Origin: Schlegelella_A sp965246805
GTDB lineage: Bacteria; Pseudomonadota; Gammaproteobacteria; Burkholderiales; Burkholderiaceae_C
Assembly: GCA_965246805.1 (NCBI GenBank)
Contig: CBDFFO010000006.1
Coordinates: forward strand, 682,001 to 746,000
Direction: 5' to 3'
DNA: 64,000 nt
The notes below the pieces were generated by a model that had not been told where the DNA came from, made no database searches, and saw only the letters and a list, made by a program, of their open reading frames with translations. Every line of letters starts with the position of its first letter. Position 1 is the stretch's first letter. Positions 1 to 7,674 of the stretch are shown here, one piece after another. The position numbers and the translations under genes are program-made.

Positions 1-2747
1 AGGTTGTCGGTGCCCCACAGCACCAGCGCGATCGATTCGGGATAGCAGTGGCCGTCGGCCAGGTGGCGTTTCAGCAGACGCGCGGCCTGGCGCGCGCCGT
101 CTTGAACGGCGTAGGCGCTGGGAATGCGGAACGGATCGAAGCCGTGCAGGTTGCGCCCGGTCGGCAGGATCGCCGGCGTGCGCAGCAAGTCGCCGCCCGG
201 TGCCGGTCGAAGGAAGCGGCCGTCGAGCGCGTGCAGCAGGCCGTCGATCTCGTGGTCGTCGGCCATCAGCGCGTCGGCGCGGGCGAGCTCGCCGAGCAGC
301 GTCACGGTGGCGTTGTCGGCGACGATGCTGCCGTCGACAACGCGGCTCGCGATGTGGCTGGCGGTGAGCGCGGCTTCCGGCGAGCCGCTCGCCACCAGCG
401 CCTCGACGAGTTGCCGATCGGGCCGCATGCCGTGCGACGCTTCGGCGAGCGACAGCAGCAGGTCGACGCGTTCGGTGGGCGACGGCGCCTGACCCACCAC
501 ATGCAGCCCGTGCGGGATCAGCGTGTATTCGAGCTCGAGCACCGCGTCGTTCAGCGCCGCGATGCGCGCCATCGCGTCGCTGCCCCACGCCGGCTCGATC
601 ACCGCGAGCTCGAGCTCGGCGGCCTGCGCCTGGATCATCGTCGCCAGTTCGGCGGCCTCGGCCACCGCGTCGGGTTCGAGGCCACGGAAGCGCTCGAGCG
701 CGGCCTTCAGGTCGACCAGGCCCTTGTAAAGACCCGCTTGCGCGACCGGCGGCGTCAGATAGCTGATGAGCGTGGCGGCCGCGCGCCGCTTCGCGATCGT
801 GCCTTCCGAAGGGTTGTTCGACGCGTACAGGTACATATTCGGCAGGTCGCCGATCAGCCGGTCCGGCCAGCACGACGCCGACATGCCGTTCTGCTTGCCG
901 GGCATGAACTCGAGTGCACCGTGGGTGCCGAAGTGCAGCACCGCGTGCGCGCCGAAGTCTTCGCGGATCCAGCGGTAGAACGCCGAGAACGCATGCGTCG
1001 GCGCGAAGCCCTTCTCGAACAGCAGGCGCATCGGGTCGCCTTCGTAGCCGAACGCCGGCTGCACGCCGACGAAGACGTTGCCGAAGCGTTCGCCGTACAC
1101 GAAGAGGCTCGAGCCGTCGCTCTGCTGGCGGCCGGGCGCCGGGCCCCACTGCGCTTCGATTTCCTTCAGGTGCTTCTCGCGCCGCACGTGATCGTCGGCC
1201 GCGATGCGCACATGCACGTTGGCCGCAGCCCCGTATCGCGCCGCGTTGCCGCCGATGATGTGTTCGCGCAGTGCATCGACGCTCGCCGGCATCTCGACCG
1301 TGTAGCCCGCGCGTTTCATCGCGGCCATCGTGTTGAAGAGCGATTCGAATACCGACAGGAACGCGGCCGTGCCGGTGTTGCCGGCGTTCGGCGGGAAGTT
1401 GAAGACGACTGCGGCGACCTTGCGCTCGGCGCGCTCGGCGCGGCGCAGGTCGACCAGCTTGCCGACTCGTGCGGCGAGCAGGTCGGCGCGCTCGATGCAG
1501 CTGTGCATGTCGTGGCTGTCGACCACATTCTTGAACGTGCAGCCATGCGCGCAACCGGTGCAAGCGATGTGCGCGGCACTGCCGCGGCCGCCGAACACCA
1601 TCGAGCCGGTGGCGCCGTCGAGCTCGGGGATCGCGACCATCATCGTCGCTTCGACGGGCAACAAGCCGCGCGGCGAACCGCCCCATTGGTCGAGCGTCTG
1701 GAACTCGACCGGCGTGACCGAGAGGTAAGGCACGTCGAGCGTCGCGAGGATGTCTTCGGCCGCCTTCGCATCGTTGTAGGCCGGGCCGCCGACCAGCGAG
1801 AAGCCGGTGAGCGAGACCAAGGCGTCGATCGTCGGGCGACCGTCCTGCAGCAAGAAGCGCTCGATCGCCGGCCGCGAATCGAGGCCGGTCGCGAAGGCCG
1901 GCACGACGCGCAGACCCCGTGCCTCGAGTGCGGTGATGACGCCGTCGTAATGGTCGGTGTTGCCGGCAAGCAGATACGAGCGCATCAGCAACAGACCGAC
2001 GGTGCCGCGCCTGCCGGAGGTGGCGACGCGGGGCAGGTCGGCGAGCAGCGACGACATGCGCTGCGCCATGCGCGGGTGGTAGACGCCGACCTCCGGGTAC
2101 TCGACCGGCCCTTGGGTCTTCGCGATGCCGCGCAACGAACGGCGCGGGCCGTCGGCGTAGCGGTCGACGAGGAACTGCACCATGTTCGCGACGTTCGCTT
2201 CCGAGCCGGCGAGCCAGTACTGCAGTGTCAGGAAATACGCGCGCACGTCTTGCGCCGTGCCGGGCACGAAGCGAAGGATCTTCGGCAGGCGGCGCAGCAT
2301 CTTCATCTGCTGCGCGCCAGCGCTGGCCTTCGCGCCCGTGTCGTTGCTTTTGGCTTCCGGCTTGCCGCGCAAGCGCTTCAACAGCGCCATCGGCCCGGTG
2401 GCCGGCGCGTCCATCGTGAACTTGCCCATGCGCGTGAGTTTCATCACCTCGCCGGCCGACATCGCGCAGACCATCGCGTCGCAGTGGTCGCGGCGTGCTT
2501 TCAATGCCGGCAACACGGGCAGGAAGTGTTCTTCCATGAAGAGCATTGCGGCGATCACGAGATCGCCTTGCGCGATGTCGTTGCGGCAGCGTTCGAGTGC
2601 CGCGTCGTCGCCGCCCCATTCGGCCGCGGCATGCACCACGAGCTTCAAGCCTGGCATCGACGCGGCCAAGGTGCGGTTCGCCCGCTCGGCGGCGCTCGCT
2701 AGGTGGCTGTCCATCGTGACGATCACGACGCGCACGGTCGGATGCAT
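1..2747 (-). CDS. bchH: Magnesium chelatase subunit BchH (3' end outside window)
   Basis: Porphyrin-binding subunit of Mg-chelatase. It holds protoporphyrin IX while BchI/BchD drive ATP-dependent Mg2+ insertion, the first committed step of bacteriochlorophyll synthesis. The frame is open from the window edge to ATG 2747, about 915 residues. The family is near 1200, so the C-terminal quarter is missing here. Visible are the N-terminus MHPTVRVVIVTMDSHLA, a Cys/His cluster CTGCAHGCTF near residue 395 and the HFGTHGALEFMPGKQ motif near residue 605, all typical of BchH/CobN. A GTG lies immediately before the chosen ATG. The gene starts 25 bases after the bchB stop, so it is the last visible gene of bchF-N-B-H. 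Identification is firm; the exact start is less so. Confidence 0.96.
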   Translation of the reverse strand, partial: MHPTVRVVIVTMDSHLASAAERANRTLAASMPGLKLVVHAAAEWGGDDAALERCRNDIAQGDLVIAAMLFMEEHFLPVLPALKARRDHCDAMVCAMSAGEVMKLTRMGKFTMDAPATGPMALLKRLRGKPEAKSNDTGAKASAGAQQMKMLRRLPKILRFVPGTAQDVRAYFLTLQYWLAGSEANVANMVQFLVDRYADGPRRSLRGIAKTQGPVEYPEVGVYHPRMAQRMSSLLADLPRVATSGRRGTVGLLLMRSYLLAGNTDHYDGVITALEARGLRVVPAFATGLDSRPAIERFLLQDGRPTIDALVSLTGFSLVGGPAYNDAKAAEDILATLDVPYLSVTPVEFQTLDQWGGSPRGLLPVEATMMVAIPELDGATGSMVFGGRGSAAHIACTGCAHGCTFKNVVDSHDMHSCIERADLLAARVGKLVDLRRAERAERKVAAVVFNFPPNAGNTGTAAFLSVFESLFNTMAAMKRAGYTVEMPASVDALREHIIGGNAARYGAAANVHVRIAADDHVRREKHLKEIEAQWGPAPGRQQSDGSSLFVYGERFGNVFVGVQPAFGYEGDPMRLLFEKGFAPTHAFSAFYRWIREDFGAHAVLHFGTHGALEFMPGKQNGMSASCWPDRLIGDLPNMYLYASNNPSEGTIAKRRAAATLISYLTPPVAQAGLYKGLVDLKAALERFRGLEPDAVAEAAELATMIQAQAAELELAVIEPAWGSDAMARIAALNDAVLELEYTLIPHGLHVVGQAPSPTERVDLLLSLAEASHGMRPDRQLVEALVASGSPEAALTASHIASRVVDGSIVADNATVTLLGELARADALMADDHEIDGLLHALDGRFLRPAPGGDLLRTPAILPTGRNLHGFDPFRIPSAYAVQDGARQAARLLKRHLADGHCYPESIALVLWGTDN

Positions 2748-2772
2748 CACGACCGGCGCGGTAGCAACGGTG

Positions 2773-4485
2773 CTAGCGGCTGAAGTGCGCTTTGGCGTCA
2801 TAGAGCGTCTCGACGGTGATCAGTGGCACGCTCTTGCTGAGCGCATACGCCTCGGTGTTGCGACGTGCCTTGCCGCGCACGAAGAAAGGGATCTTGCGAA
2901 GCTCGCGTTCGGCGTCGGGGGCCCAGGCGGCGGTGATCGGGTCGGCGCTTTCCGTGGCGTGTTGGGTGCTTCCCTCACCCCCCGCCCTCTCTCGCGTTGC
3001 GGGAGAGGGCGCCAGCGCCCCGCTCTCGGACACGAGAGAGAAGGTCAGCCCGTCGGGCCCTGTCGCCAATGATGTCTGGCCCCCTCTCCCGCTTGCAGGA
3101 GAAGGCTGGGGTGAGGGCTCCTGACGAACCGCCCCCCCGAGATGCGACGGCGCCGCGTCTTCGTGAAACTCCGCGTCGCCACGGAACATGCCGATCAGGT
3201 GTTCCTCGAGCCCCATCATCAGCGGATGGACCCAGGTGTCGAACAACACGTTCGCGCCTTCGAACCCCATCTGCGGCGAGTAGCGCGCCGGAAAATCCTG
3301 CACGTGCACCGGTGCCGAGATCACCGCACACGGCACGCCCAAACGCTTGGCGATGTGGCGTTCCATCTGCGTACCGAGCACGAGTTCGGGTTGCAGTTCG
3401 GCGACCTTCGCTTCGACCTCGAGGTAGTCGTCGGTGATGAGCGGCTCGATGCCAAAGAGCTTGGCCGCCTCGCGCAGCTCGCGTGCGAACTCGCGGCTGT
3501 ACGTGCCGAGACCGACTACCGTGAAGCCGAGCTCTTTCGACGCGACTCGCGCCGCCGCGACGGCGTGCGTCGCGTCGCCGAAGATGAAGACGCGCTTGCC
3601 CGTGAGATAGGTTGAGTCGACCGAACGTGCGTACCAGCGGGAGCGGGCGTTCGCGTCGGCGAGGACCGTGGTCGCATCGAGCCGGGCGAGTGTCGCAACC
3701 TCGACGATGAAGTCTTGCGTCGCGCCGGTGCCGATCGGGATGACGGTCGTCGAAGGCTGCCCGAAGTTGCGCGCGAGCCAGGTGGCCGCGAGCGCGCCGA
3801 CCTCGGGGTAGAGCAGCACATTGAAATCGGCGTCGCCGAGGCGCGACAGGTCTTCGGCGCTGGCGCCGAGCGGCGCGACGCATCGCACGTCGATGCCCAT
3901 GCGATTCAGCAGCGCGGTGATCTCGGTGACGTCGTCGCGGTGACGAAAGCCGAGCGCGCTCGGCCCGAGGATGTTGCAGCTCGGACGCGTGCCTTCGGTG
4001 CGCGCAGGTCGGGTGGCAGGTGCGCTGCCCTTCGTAGGCGCCTGGGGGCCGGCCAGTGTTCGCACCAGTTGATAGAACGTCTCCGATGCCCCCCAGTTCT
4101 CCTTGCGCTGGTACGACGGCAGTTCGAGCGCGACCACCGGCACCGGGAGATTCAGCGCTTTCGCCAGCCCACCCGGATCGTCCTGGATCAGCTCGGCCGT
4201 GCACGACGCGCCGACCAGCATCGCGTTCGGCTTGAAGCGCTCATAGGCTTCGCGCGTGGCGTTCTTGAAAAGCTCGGCCGTATCGCCCCCCAGGTCGCGC
4301 GCCTGGAACGTCGTGTACGTGACCGGCGGCCGCTTCGGCAAGCGCTCGATCATCGTGAAGAGCAGGTCGGCGTAGGTGTCGCCTTGGGGCGCATGCAACA
4401 CGTAGTGCACGTCTTGCATCGCGGTGGCGACGCGCATCGCGCCGACGTGCGGCGGGCCTTCATACGTCCAGAGCGTGAGTTGCAT
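2773..4485 (-). CDS. bchB: Light-independent protochlorophyllide reductase subunit BchB, with a repeat-derived insert
   Basis: Catalytic subunit of dark-operative protochlorophyllide reductase, partner of BchN; BchL supplies electrons. From ATG 4485 the protein is 570 residues and begins MQLTLWTYEGPPHVGAMR, as family members do. Asp36 (in APQGDTYAD), the known fourth ligand of the BchN/BchB 4Fe-4S cluster, is present, as is the GASCTAELIQDDPGG segment. A TTG 16 bases upstream could extend it by six residues, but family alignment favours the ATG. Family length is nearer 510-530. The excess is residues about 456-505, a Pro/Ser/Gly/Arg-rich stretch encoded by an inverted pair of REP-like repeats lying between the main fold and the C-terminal PCP_red domain (about 520-570). 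The frame stays open, so the gene is probably functional. Confidence 0.96.
   Translation of the reverse strand: MQLTLWTYEGPPHVGAMRVATAMQDVHYVLHAPQGDTYADLLFTMIERLPKRPPVTYTTFQARDLGGDTAELFKNATREAYERFKPNAMLVGASCTAELIQDDPGGLAKALNLPVPVVALELPSYQRKENWGASETFYQLVRTLAGPQAPTKGSAPATRPARTEGTRPSCNILGPSALGFRHRDDVTEITALLNRMGIDVRCVAPLGASAEDLSRLGDADFNVLLYPEVGALAATWLARNFGQPSTTVIPIGTGATQDFIVEVATLARLDATTVLADANARSRWYARSVDSTYLTGKRVFIFGDATHAVAAARVASKELGFTVVGLGTYSREFARELREAAKLFGIEPLITDDYLEVEAKVAELQPELVLGTQMERHIAKRLGVPCAVISAPVHVQDFPARYSPQMGFEGANVLFDTWVHPLMMGLEEHLIGMFRGDAEFHEDAAPSHLGGAVRQEPSPQPSPASGRGGQTSLATGPDGLTFSLVSESGALAPSPATRERAGGEGSTQHATESADPITAAWAPDAERELRKIPFFVRGKARRNTEAYALSKSVPLITVETLYDAKAHFSR
2973..3117. repeat. 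Inverted pair of REP-like repeats inside bchB
   Basis: Two copies of one palindromic repeat face each other. The left copy (2973-3010) reads ccctcacccc then a gccctctc...gggagaggg hairpin. The right copy (3081-3117) reads cccctctcccgc...ggagaagg then ctggggtgaggg. About 70 bases, including a further partial palindrome (3020-3042), separate them. Near-identical units occur at 53916-53955 and 54274-54311 in this window, so this is a dispersed family. The arrangement resembles a BIME (mosaic REP element). It adds about 50 codons to bchB without breaking the frame. Confidence 0.85.
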
Positions 4486-4506
4486 GGCGGCTTCGAGCGA
4501 CAAAAT

Positions 4507-4534
4507 TCAGGCGACGAGCTTCAGGCGACGAGCT
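4507..4534. repeat. 14-bp perfect tandem duplication at the bchN stop
   Basis: The unit tcaggcgacgagct occurs twice back to back (4507-4520, 4521-4534). The bchN stop codon is the first base triplet of the second unit. The bases outside bchN repeat its last five codons, which looks like a small slippage or duplication event in the bchN-bchB junction. Confidence 0.8.
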
Positions 4535-5828
4535 TCAGGCGCCGCCGCAGCGGCCGCGTGAAGAGTTCGGCCAGGTCGCCGGCTTGGTCATAACCCTGGA
4601 TCGGCGTGAACACGAGCTCGATCGACCACTTGGTCGTGAACCCTTCGGCTTCGAGCGGGTTCGCGAGGCCGAGGCCGCAGACCACGATGTCGGGTTGCGC
4701 GGCGCGGCAGCGATCGAGCTGGTTTTCGACATGCTGACCTTCGGACAACACGGTTCCCGCCGGCAGCAGCGCCAGTTCGTCGGCGAGGTGCTGCCGGTGC
4801 AGATACGGCGTGCCGACTTCGGCCAGTTGCATGTCCAGCTCGCGCGCCAGAAAGCGCGCGATCGGCACTTCGAGTTGCGAGTCGGGAAAGAAGAACACCC
4901 GCTTGCCGGTGAGCTCCATGCGGTGGCGGGCGAGCGCTGCGCGGCCGCGTTCGCGCCCAGGCGCGGTCACTCGATCGAACGTTTCGGCGTCGATGCCGAA
5001 GGCAAACGCCGCGGCCTGCAGCCATTGCGTCGTGCCCTCGACGCCGATCGGGAACGGCGCGGCCAAGCGAGTCGCGCCGCGTGCTTCGAGCAGCCGGGCG
5101 GTCTCGGCCAGGAACGGTTGCGCCAGCAGCAGCCGCGTGTTCGGGCCGATCCACGGCATCGCGTGGGCTTGACGCGGCGGGAAGAAGGCGACCGGGCCGA
5201 TGCCGAGCGCGGCGAACAGACGCGAGAACTGGTCTTCCACCACGTCGGCCAGCGTGCCGACGATCATCAGCGAGGCGGGCGTGTCCGGCGGGGCGGCTGG
5301 CAGCTGCGGCACCATCGACGCGAGACAGGCGTCTTCACCTTGCGTGAACGTGGTTTCGATGCCGCTGCCGGAGTAATTGAGCACGCGGACGTCTGGCGTG
5401 AAGCGTGCGGACAGTCGCGACGCGGCACGCGACAGATCGAGCTTGATCACTTCCGAGGGGCACGAGCCGACCAGGAACAGCAGCTTGATCTCCGGGCGAC
5501 GCTCGAGCAGGCGCGTGACGACGCGGTCGAGTTCGACATTCGCATCGGCGAGGCCGGCGAGATCGCGCTCGTCGATGATCGCGGTGGCGAAGCGCGGCTC
5601 GGCGAAGATCATCACGCCGGCTGCCGATTGGATCAGGTGGGCGCATGTGCGCGAACCGACGACGAGAAAGAAAGCGTCCTGGATCTTGCGATGCAGCCAG
5701 ATGATGCCGGTGAGACCGCAGAACACCTCGCGCTGGCCGCGCTCGCGGATGACCGGCGCGTCCTGGCATCCCGCGGCCGCGGCCTGGATGGGAATGACCT
5801 CGCTCACCGGACGGACCTGCACGCTCAC
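4521..5828 (-). CDS. bchN: Light-independent protochlorophyllide reductase subunit BchN
   Basis: Partner of BchB in the nitrogenase-like enzyme that reduces ring D of protochlorophyllide without light. The protein is 435 residues, normal for the family. The three cluster-ligating cysteines are in their usual settings: REVFCGLTG, GSRTCAHL and VGSCPSEV. The start chosen is GTG 5828, ten bases after the bchF stop and preceded by GAAGG at good spacing. The ATG overlapping the bchF stop leads to only five codons before a stop, so it is not the start. The frame remains open well upstream into bchF, but that part is not BchN-like. The gene is transcribed with bchF, bchB and bchH. Confidence 0.96.
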   Translation of the reverse strand: MSVQVRPVSEVIPIQAAAAGCQDAPVIRERGQREVFCGLTGIIWLHRKIQDAFFLVVGSRTCAHLIQSAAGVMIFAEPRFATAIIDERDLAGLADANVELDRVVTRLLERRPEIKLLFLVGSCPSEVIKLDLSRAASRLSARFTPDVRVLNYSGSGIETTFTQGEDACLASMVPQLPAAPPDTPASLMIVGTLADVVEDQFSRLFAALGIGPVAFFPPRQAHAMPWIGPNTRLLLAQPFLAETARLLEARGATRLAAPFPIGVEGTTQWLQAAAFAFGIDAETFDRVTAPGRERGRAALARHRMELTGKRVFFFPDSQLEVPIARFLARELDMQLAEVGTPYLHRQHLADELALLPAGTVLSEGQHVENQLDRCRAAQPDIVVCGLGLANPLEAEGFTTKWSIELVFTPIQGYDQAGDLAELFTRPLRRRLKLVA

Positions 5829-5838
5829 TGGAGCACCT

Positions 5839-6384
5839 TCATGCCGCAAGCTCCGTGCGTCGCGATGCATCGTGCGGCGCCGGCCGGGTTTCGGTACAGC
5901 CGAGCCGGACCTGATCGAGCCGCGCAGCGCGCAGCTTGAGGATGAACTGCGTCGCGTTGACCGCGTAGCTGGCATAAGCCGCGAGAGCGAGGTACATCGA
6001 AGACCGCACGTCGAGCACGCCGGTGAAGACGACAACCAGGTAAGCGGTGTGCAGCGCCAGCACCAGCATGCTGAACACGTCTTCCCAATAGAAGGCCGGC
6101 GCGAACAGGTAGCGCCCGAAGACGACTTTTTCCCAGATGCAGCCGGTCACCATGATCGTGTAGAGCGTGAGCGTCTTCGTGACGACCGAGATGACCGCCG
6201 CGTCGTGCCCGAGGCCCGTGACGAGAAAGCGCAACACCAGACCGAGGCTGACCAGGAAGACCACGAACTGGATCGGGGCCAGCACGCCTTGCACCAGCGT
6301 CCAACCCGACGCATCGCGGCGGCGGCGCTCTTCTGCGGTGTAGAGCGGTCGCTGCGCCTTGCGTTCTTTCTCACGTGCTGGCAT
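5839..6384 (-). CDS. bchF: 3-vinyl bacteriochlorophyllide hydratase BchF
   Basis: Hydrates the 3-vinyl group of the chlorophyllide ring A, on the route to the acetyl group of bacteriochlorophyll a. From ATG 6384 the product is 181 residues with at least four hydrophobic segments (for example FVVFLVSLGLVLRFL and VFSMLVLALHTAYLVVVF), as expected for this small membrane enzyme. The conserved WEKVVFGRYLFAPAFYWED core is present. ATG 6384 has AAGGA five bases upstream. A second in-frame ATG at 6402 has no ribosome site. It is the first gene of the minus-strand bch operon, behind a promoter with PpsR operators. Confidence 0.95.
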   Translation of the reverse strand: MPAREKERKAQRPLYTAEERRRRDASGWTLVQGVLAPIQFVVFLVSLGLVLRFLVTGLGHDAAVISVVTKTLTLYTIMVTGCIWEKVVFGRYLFAPAFYWEDVFSMLVLALHTAYLVVVFTGVLDVRSSMYLALAAYASYAVNATQFILKLRAARLDQVRLGCTETRPAPHDASRRTELAA

Positions 6385-6410
6385 CGAGGTCCTTGCTTGC
6401 ATCCGAAGTG

Positions 6411-6439
6411 AATCTAGACCCGTGCCGCGCGTATGTCAA
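6411..6439 (-). promoter_or_regulatory. Sigma70-type promoter of bchF-N-B-H
   Basis: On the minus strand TTGACA (6439-6434) is separated by exactly 17 bases from TAGATT (6416-6411). The predicted start of transcription is about 20 bases before the bchF ATG and includes its AAGGA site. The -35 box is part of a PpsR-type operator. Confidence 0.7.
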
Positions 6440-6467
6440 TCAGGCTAGACGTAAACGCAGCATGACA
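6434..6467. promoter_or_regulatory. Two PpsR/CrtJ-type operators upstream of bchF
   Basis: TGTCAATCAGGCTAGACG (6434-6451) and CGTAAACGCAGCATGACA (6450-6467) each match TGT-N12-ACA with one mismatch. The first covers the bchF -35 box, fitting aerobic repression by PpsR, whose gene lies 1.2 kb away. Unlike the other paired sites in this window (25-26 bp apart) these are 16 bp apart. Confidence 0.65.
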
Positions 6468-6534
6468 CTTTTTTCAGGGTCTCTGTTGCATCGAAGGACC
6501 CACCACCGCCATTGAAATTCTTCGCGAGTCCCGA

Positions 6535-6563
6535 TTGACGCGTCGTCGGTGCGGCAGTAGAAC
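6535..6563 (+). promoter_or_regulatory. Candidate promoter of aerR-ppsR
   Basis: TTGACG (6535-6540), 17 bases, then TAGAAC (6558-6563). It would give a 5' leader of about 120 bases before the aerR ATG at 6690. No PpsR-type site was seen over this promoter. The rest of the 305-base bchF/aerR gap holds nothing else I can recognise. Confidence 0.45.
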
Positions 6564-6689
6564 TTGCGGGCGCTTGACGAAACGAGACAAGTTTCGCAAT
6601 CGCAAACGAGCCCGACCATGGCCGGGCACTGGTGGCATACCAGACAGGCTTGTGTGGTGCCGCCCAGGTATCGCGAGGGGAGATCGCCG

Positions 6690-7595
6690 ATGGAAAGCAT
6701 GCCGCAGGAACGCTCTGCGAGAGACACCGGGGCGCGAGGCACCGCGCCCTTCCAGTGCGAGATGGAGCTCCCGGTGGGTCGCTCAGACGACGCGGCCAAT
6801 GACTTGCGAATGTCGCGCTTGGCGCGAACGATCGAAGAAGAGATCATCCCGCGCTTGATGCTCGCGCATCGCGCGGCGCCTGAGCCGGTGGCGCGACCGA
6901 ACGGCGTGCACGGCGCGATCACGGCTGCCGACGTCGAAGCGTTCGCCAAGCTGGTGTTGTCGCCCGACGAGGACGCCGCGTTCTCGTCGATTCATTCGCT
7001 GCGCGCGCGCGACGTGTCGGTCGAGAAGATCTATCTCGATCTGCTCGCACCCACTGCCCGATATCTAGGCGCGCTCTGGGACGACGACCTCTGCGATTTC
7101 ACCGAAGTCACGGTCGGTCTCGGACGTCTTCAACGCGTGCTGCGCGAGCTGAGCCCCCACATGGGCCAAGGTGTCGAGCATGCGAACGGCGGGCGTCGAA
7201 TCCTCTTGTTGCCGAGCCCTGGTGAACAGCACACCTTCGGCCTGGTGATGGTGGCCGAATTCTTTCGAAGCGCGGGCTGGGATGTGGTGGGCGGCGCTTG
7301 GGCCGCGGGTGCCGACGCCGCCGCGATGGTGTCGCAGGAGTGGTTCGACGTGGTGGGCTTCTCGCTCGGTGCGGAAACTCGCATGGAAGGATTGGCCGCG
7401 GTGGTGGCGGCTGTCAGGCATTCCACTTGCAATCGCGAGCTTGCCGTGCTGGTCGGTGGGCCTATCTTCGGCTCGCATCCGGAATTCGCCGATCAGGTCG
7501 GCGCCGATGGCATGACAATCGACGGGCGCGAAGCACCGGTCCTGGCCGAGAGTTTGATCACCCGCAAGCTGCTTCAGCAATCTTCCCGAGGTTGA
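6690..7595 (+). CDS. aerR: AerR/PpaA-type cobalamin-binding antirepressor
   Basis: Vitamin B12-binding regulator that in Rhodobacter antagonises PpsR/CrtJ. From ATG 6690 it has 301 residues. The C-terminal half carries the B12-binding (SCHIC-type) domain with PGEQHTFGLVMVAEF around residue 180; the His there matches the AerR cobalamin contact. An AerR-like helical segment LGALWDDDLCDFTEV precedes it. The frame is open further upstream (TTG 6564, ATG 6618), but ATG 6690 has a GAGGGGAG ribosome site, so it is preferred. A long and a short form, as known for Rhodobacter AerR, are possible. It sits directly upstream of ppsR, as in alpha- and betaproteobacterial clusters. Confidence 0.88.
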   Translation: MESMPQERSARDTGARGTAPFQCEMELPVGRSDDAANDLRMSRLARTIEEEIIPRLMLAHRAAPEPVARPNGVHGAITAADVEAFAKLVLSPDEDAAFSSIHSLRARDVSVEKIYLDLLAPTARYLGALWDDDLCDFTEVTVGLGRLQRVLRELSPHMGQGVEHANGGRRILLLPSPGEQHTFGLVMVAEFFRSAGWDVVGGAWAAGADAAAMVSQEWFDVVGFSLGAETRMEGLAAVVAAVRHSTCNRELAVLVGGPIFGSHPEFADQVGADGMTIDGREAPVLAESLITRKLLQQSSRG

Positions 7596-7620
7596 TGCTT
7601 ATCGCCAATCCGGGGGCACG

Positions 7621-7674
7621 ATGTTGAAAGATGAGGTAGCCATGCGTCAGTCACCCGGAAAGCGCCTTGCATGA
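7621..7674 (+). CDS. 17-codon leader ORF coupled to ppsR
   Basis: ATG 7621 opens a 17-codon frame that ends in TGA at 7672-7674, overlapping the ppsR ATG (7671) as ATGA. A GGGGG run lies six bases before its start. Nothing is known to me about such a peptide. It may provide translational coupling for ppsR, or be chance. Only its position and its overlap with the ppsR start support it. Confidence 0.35.
   Translation: MLKDEVAMRQSPGKRLA

Noticed and set aside
48..2702. A long plus-strand open frame opposite bchH (about 884 codons)
   Set aside because: Arg/Ala/His-rich antisense frame caused by high GC content; the minus strand encodes clear BchH. The same applies to long frames opposite bchB, bchP, hemA, crtI, bchX, iorB and the FadN-type gene.
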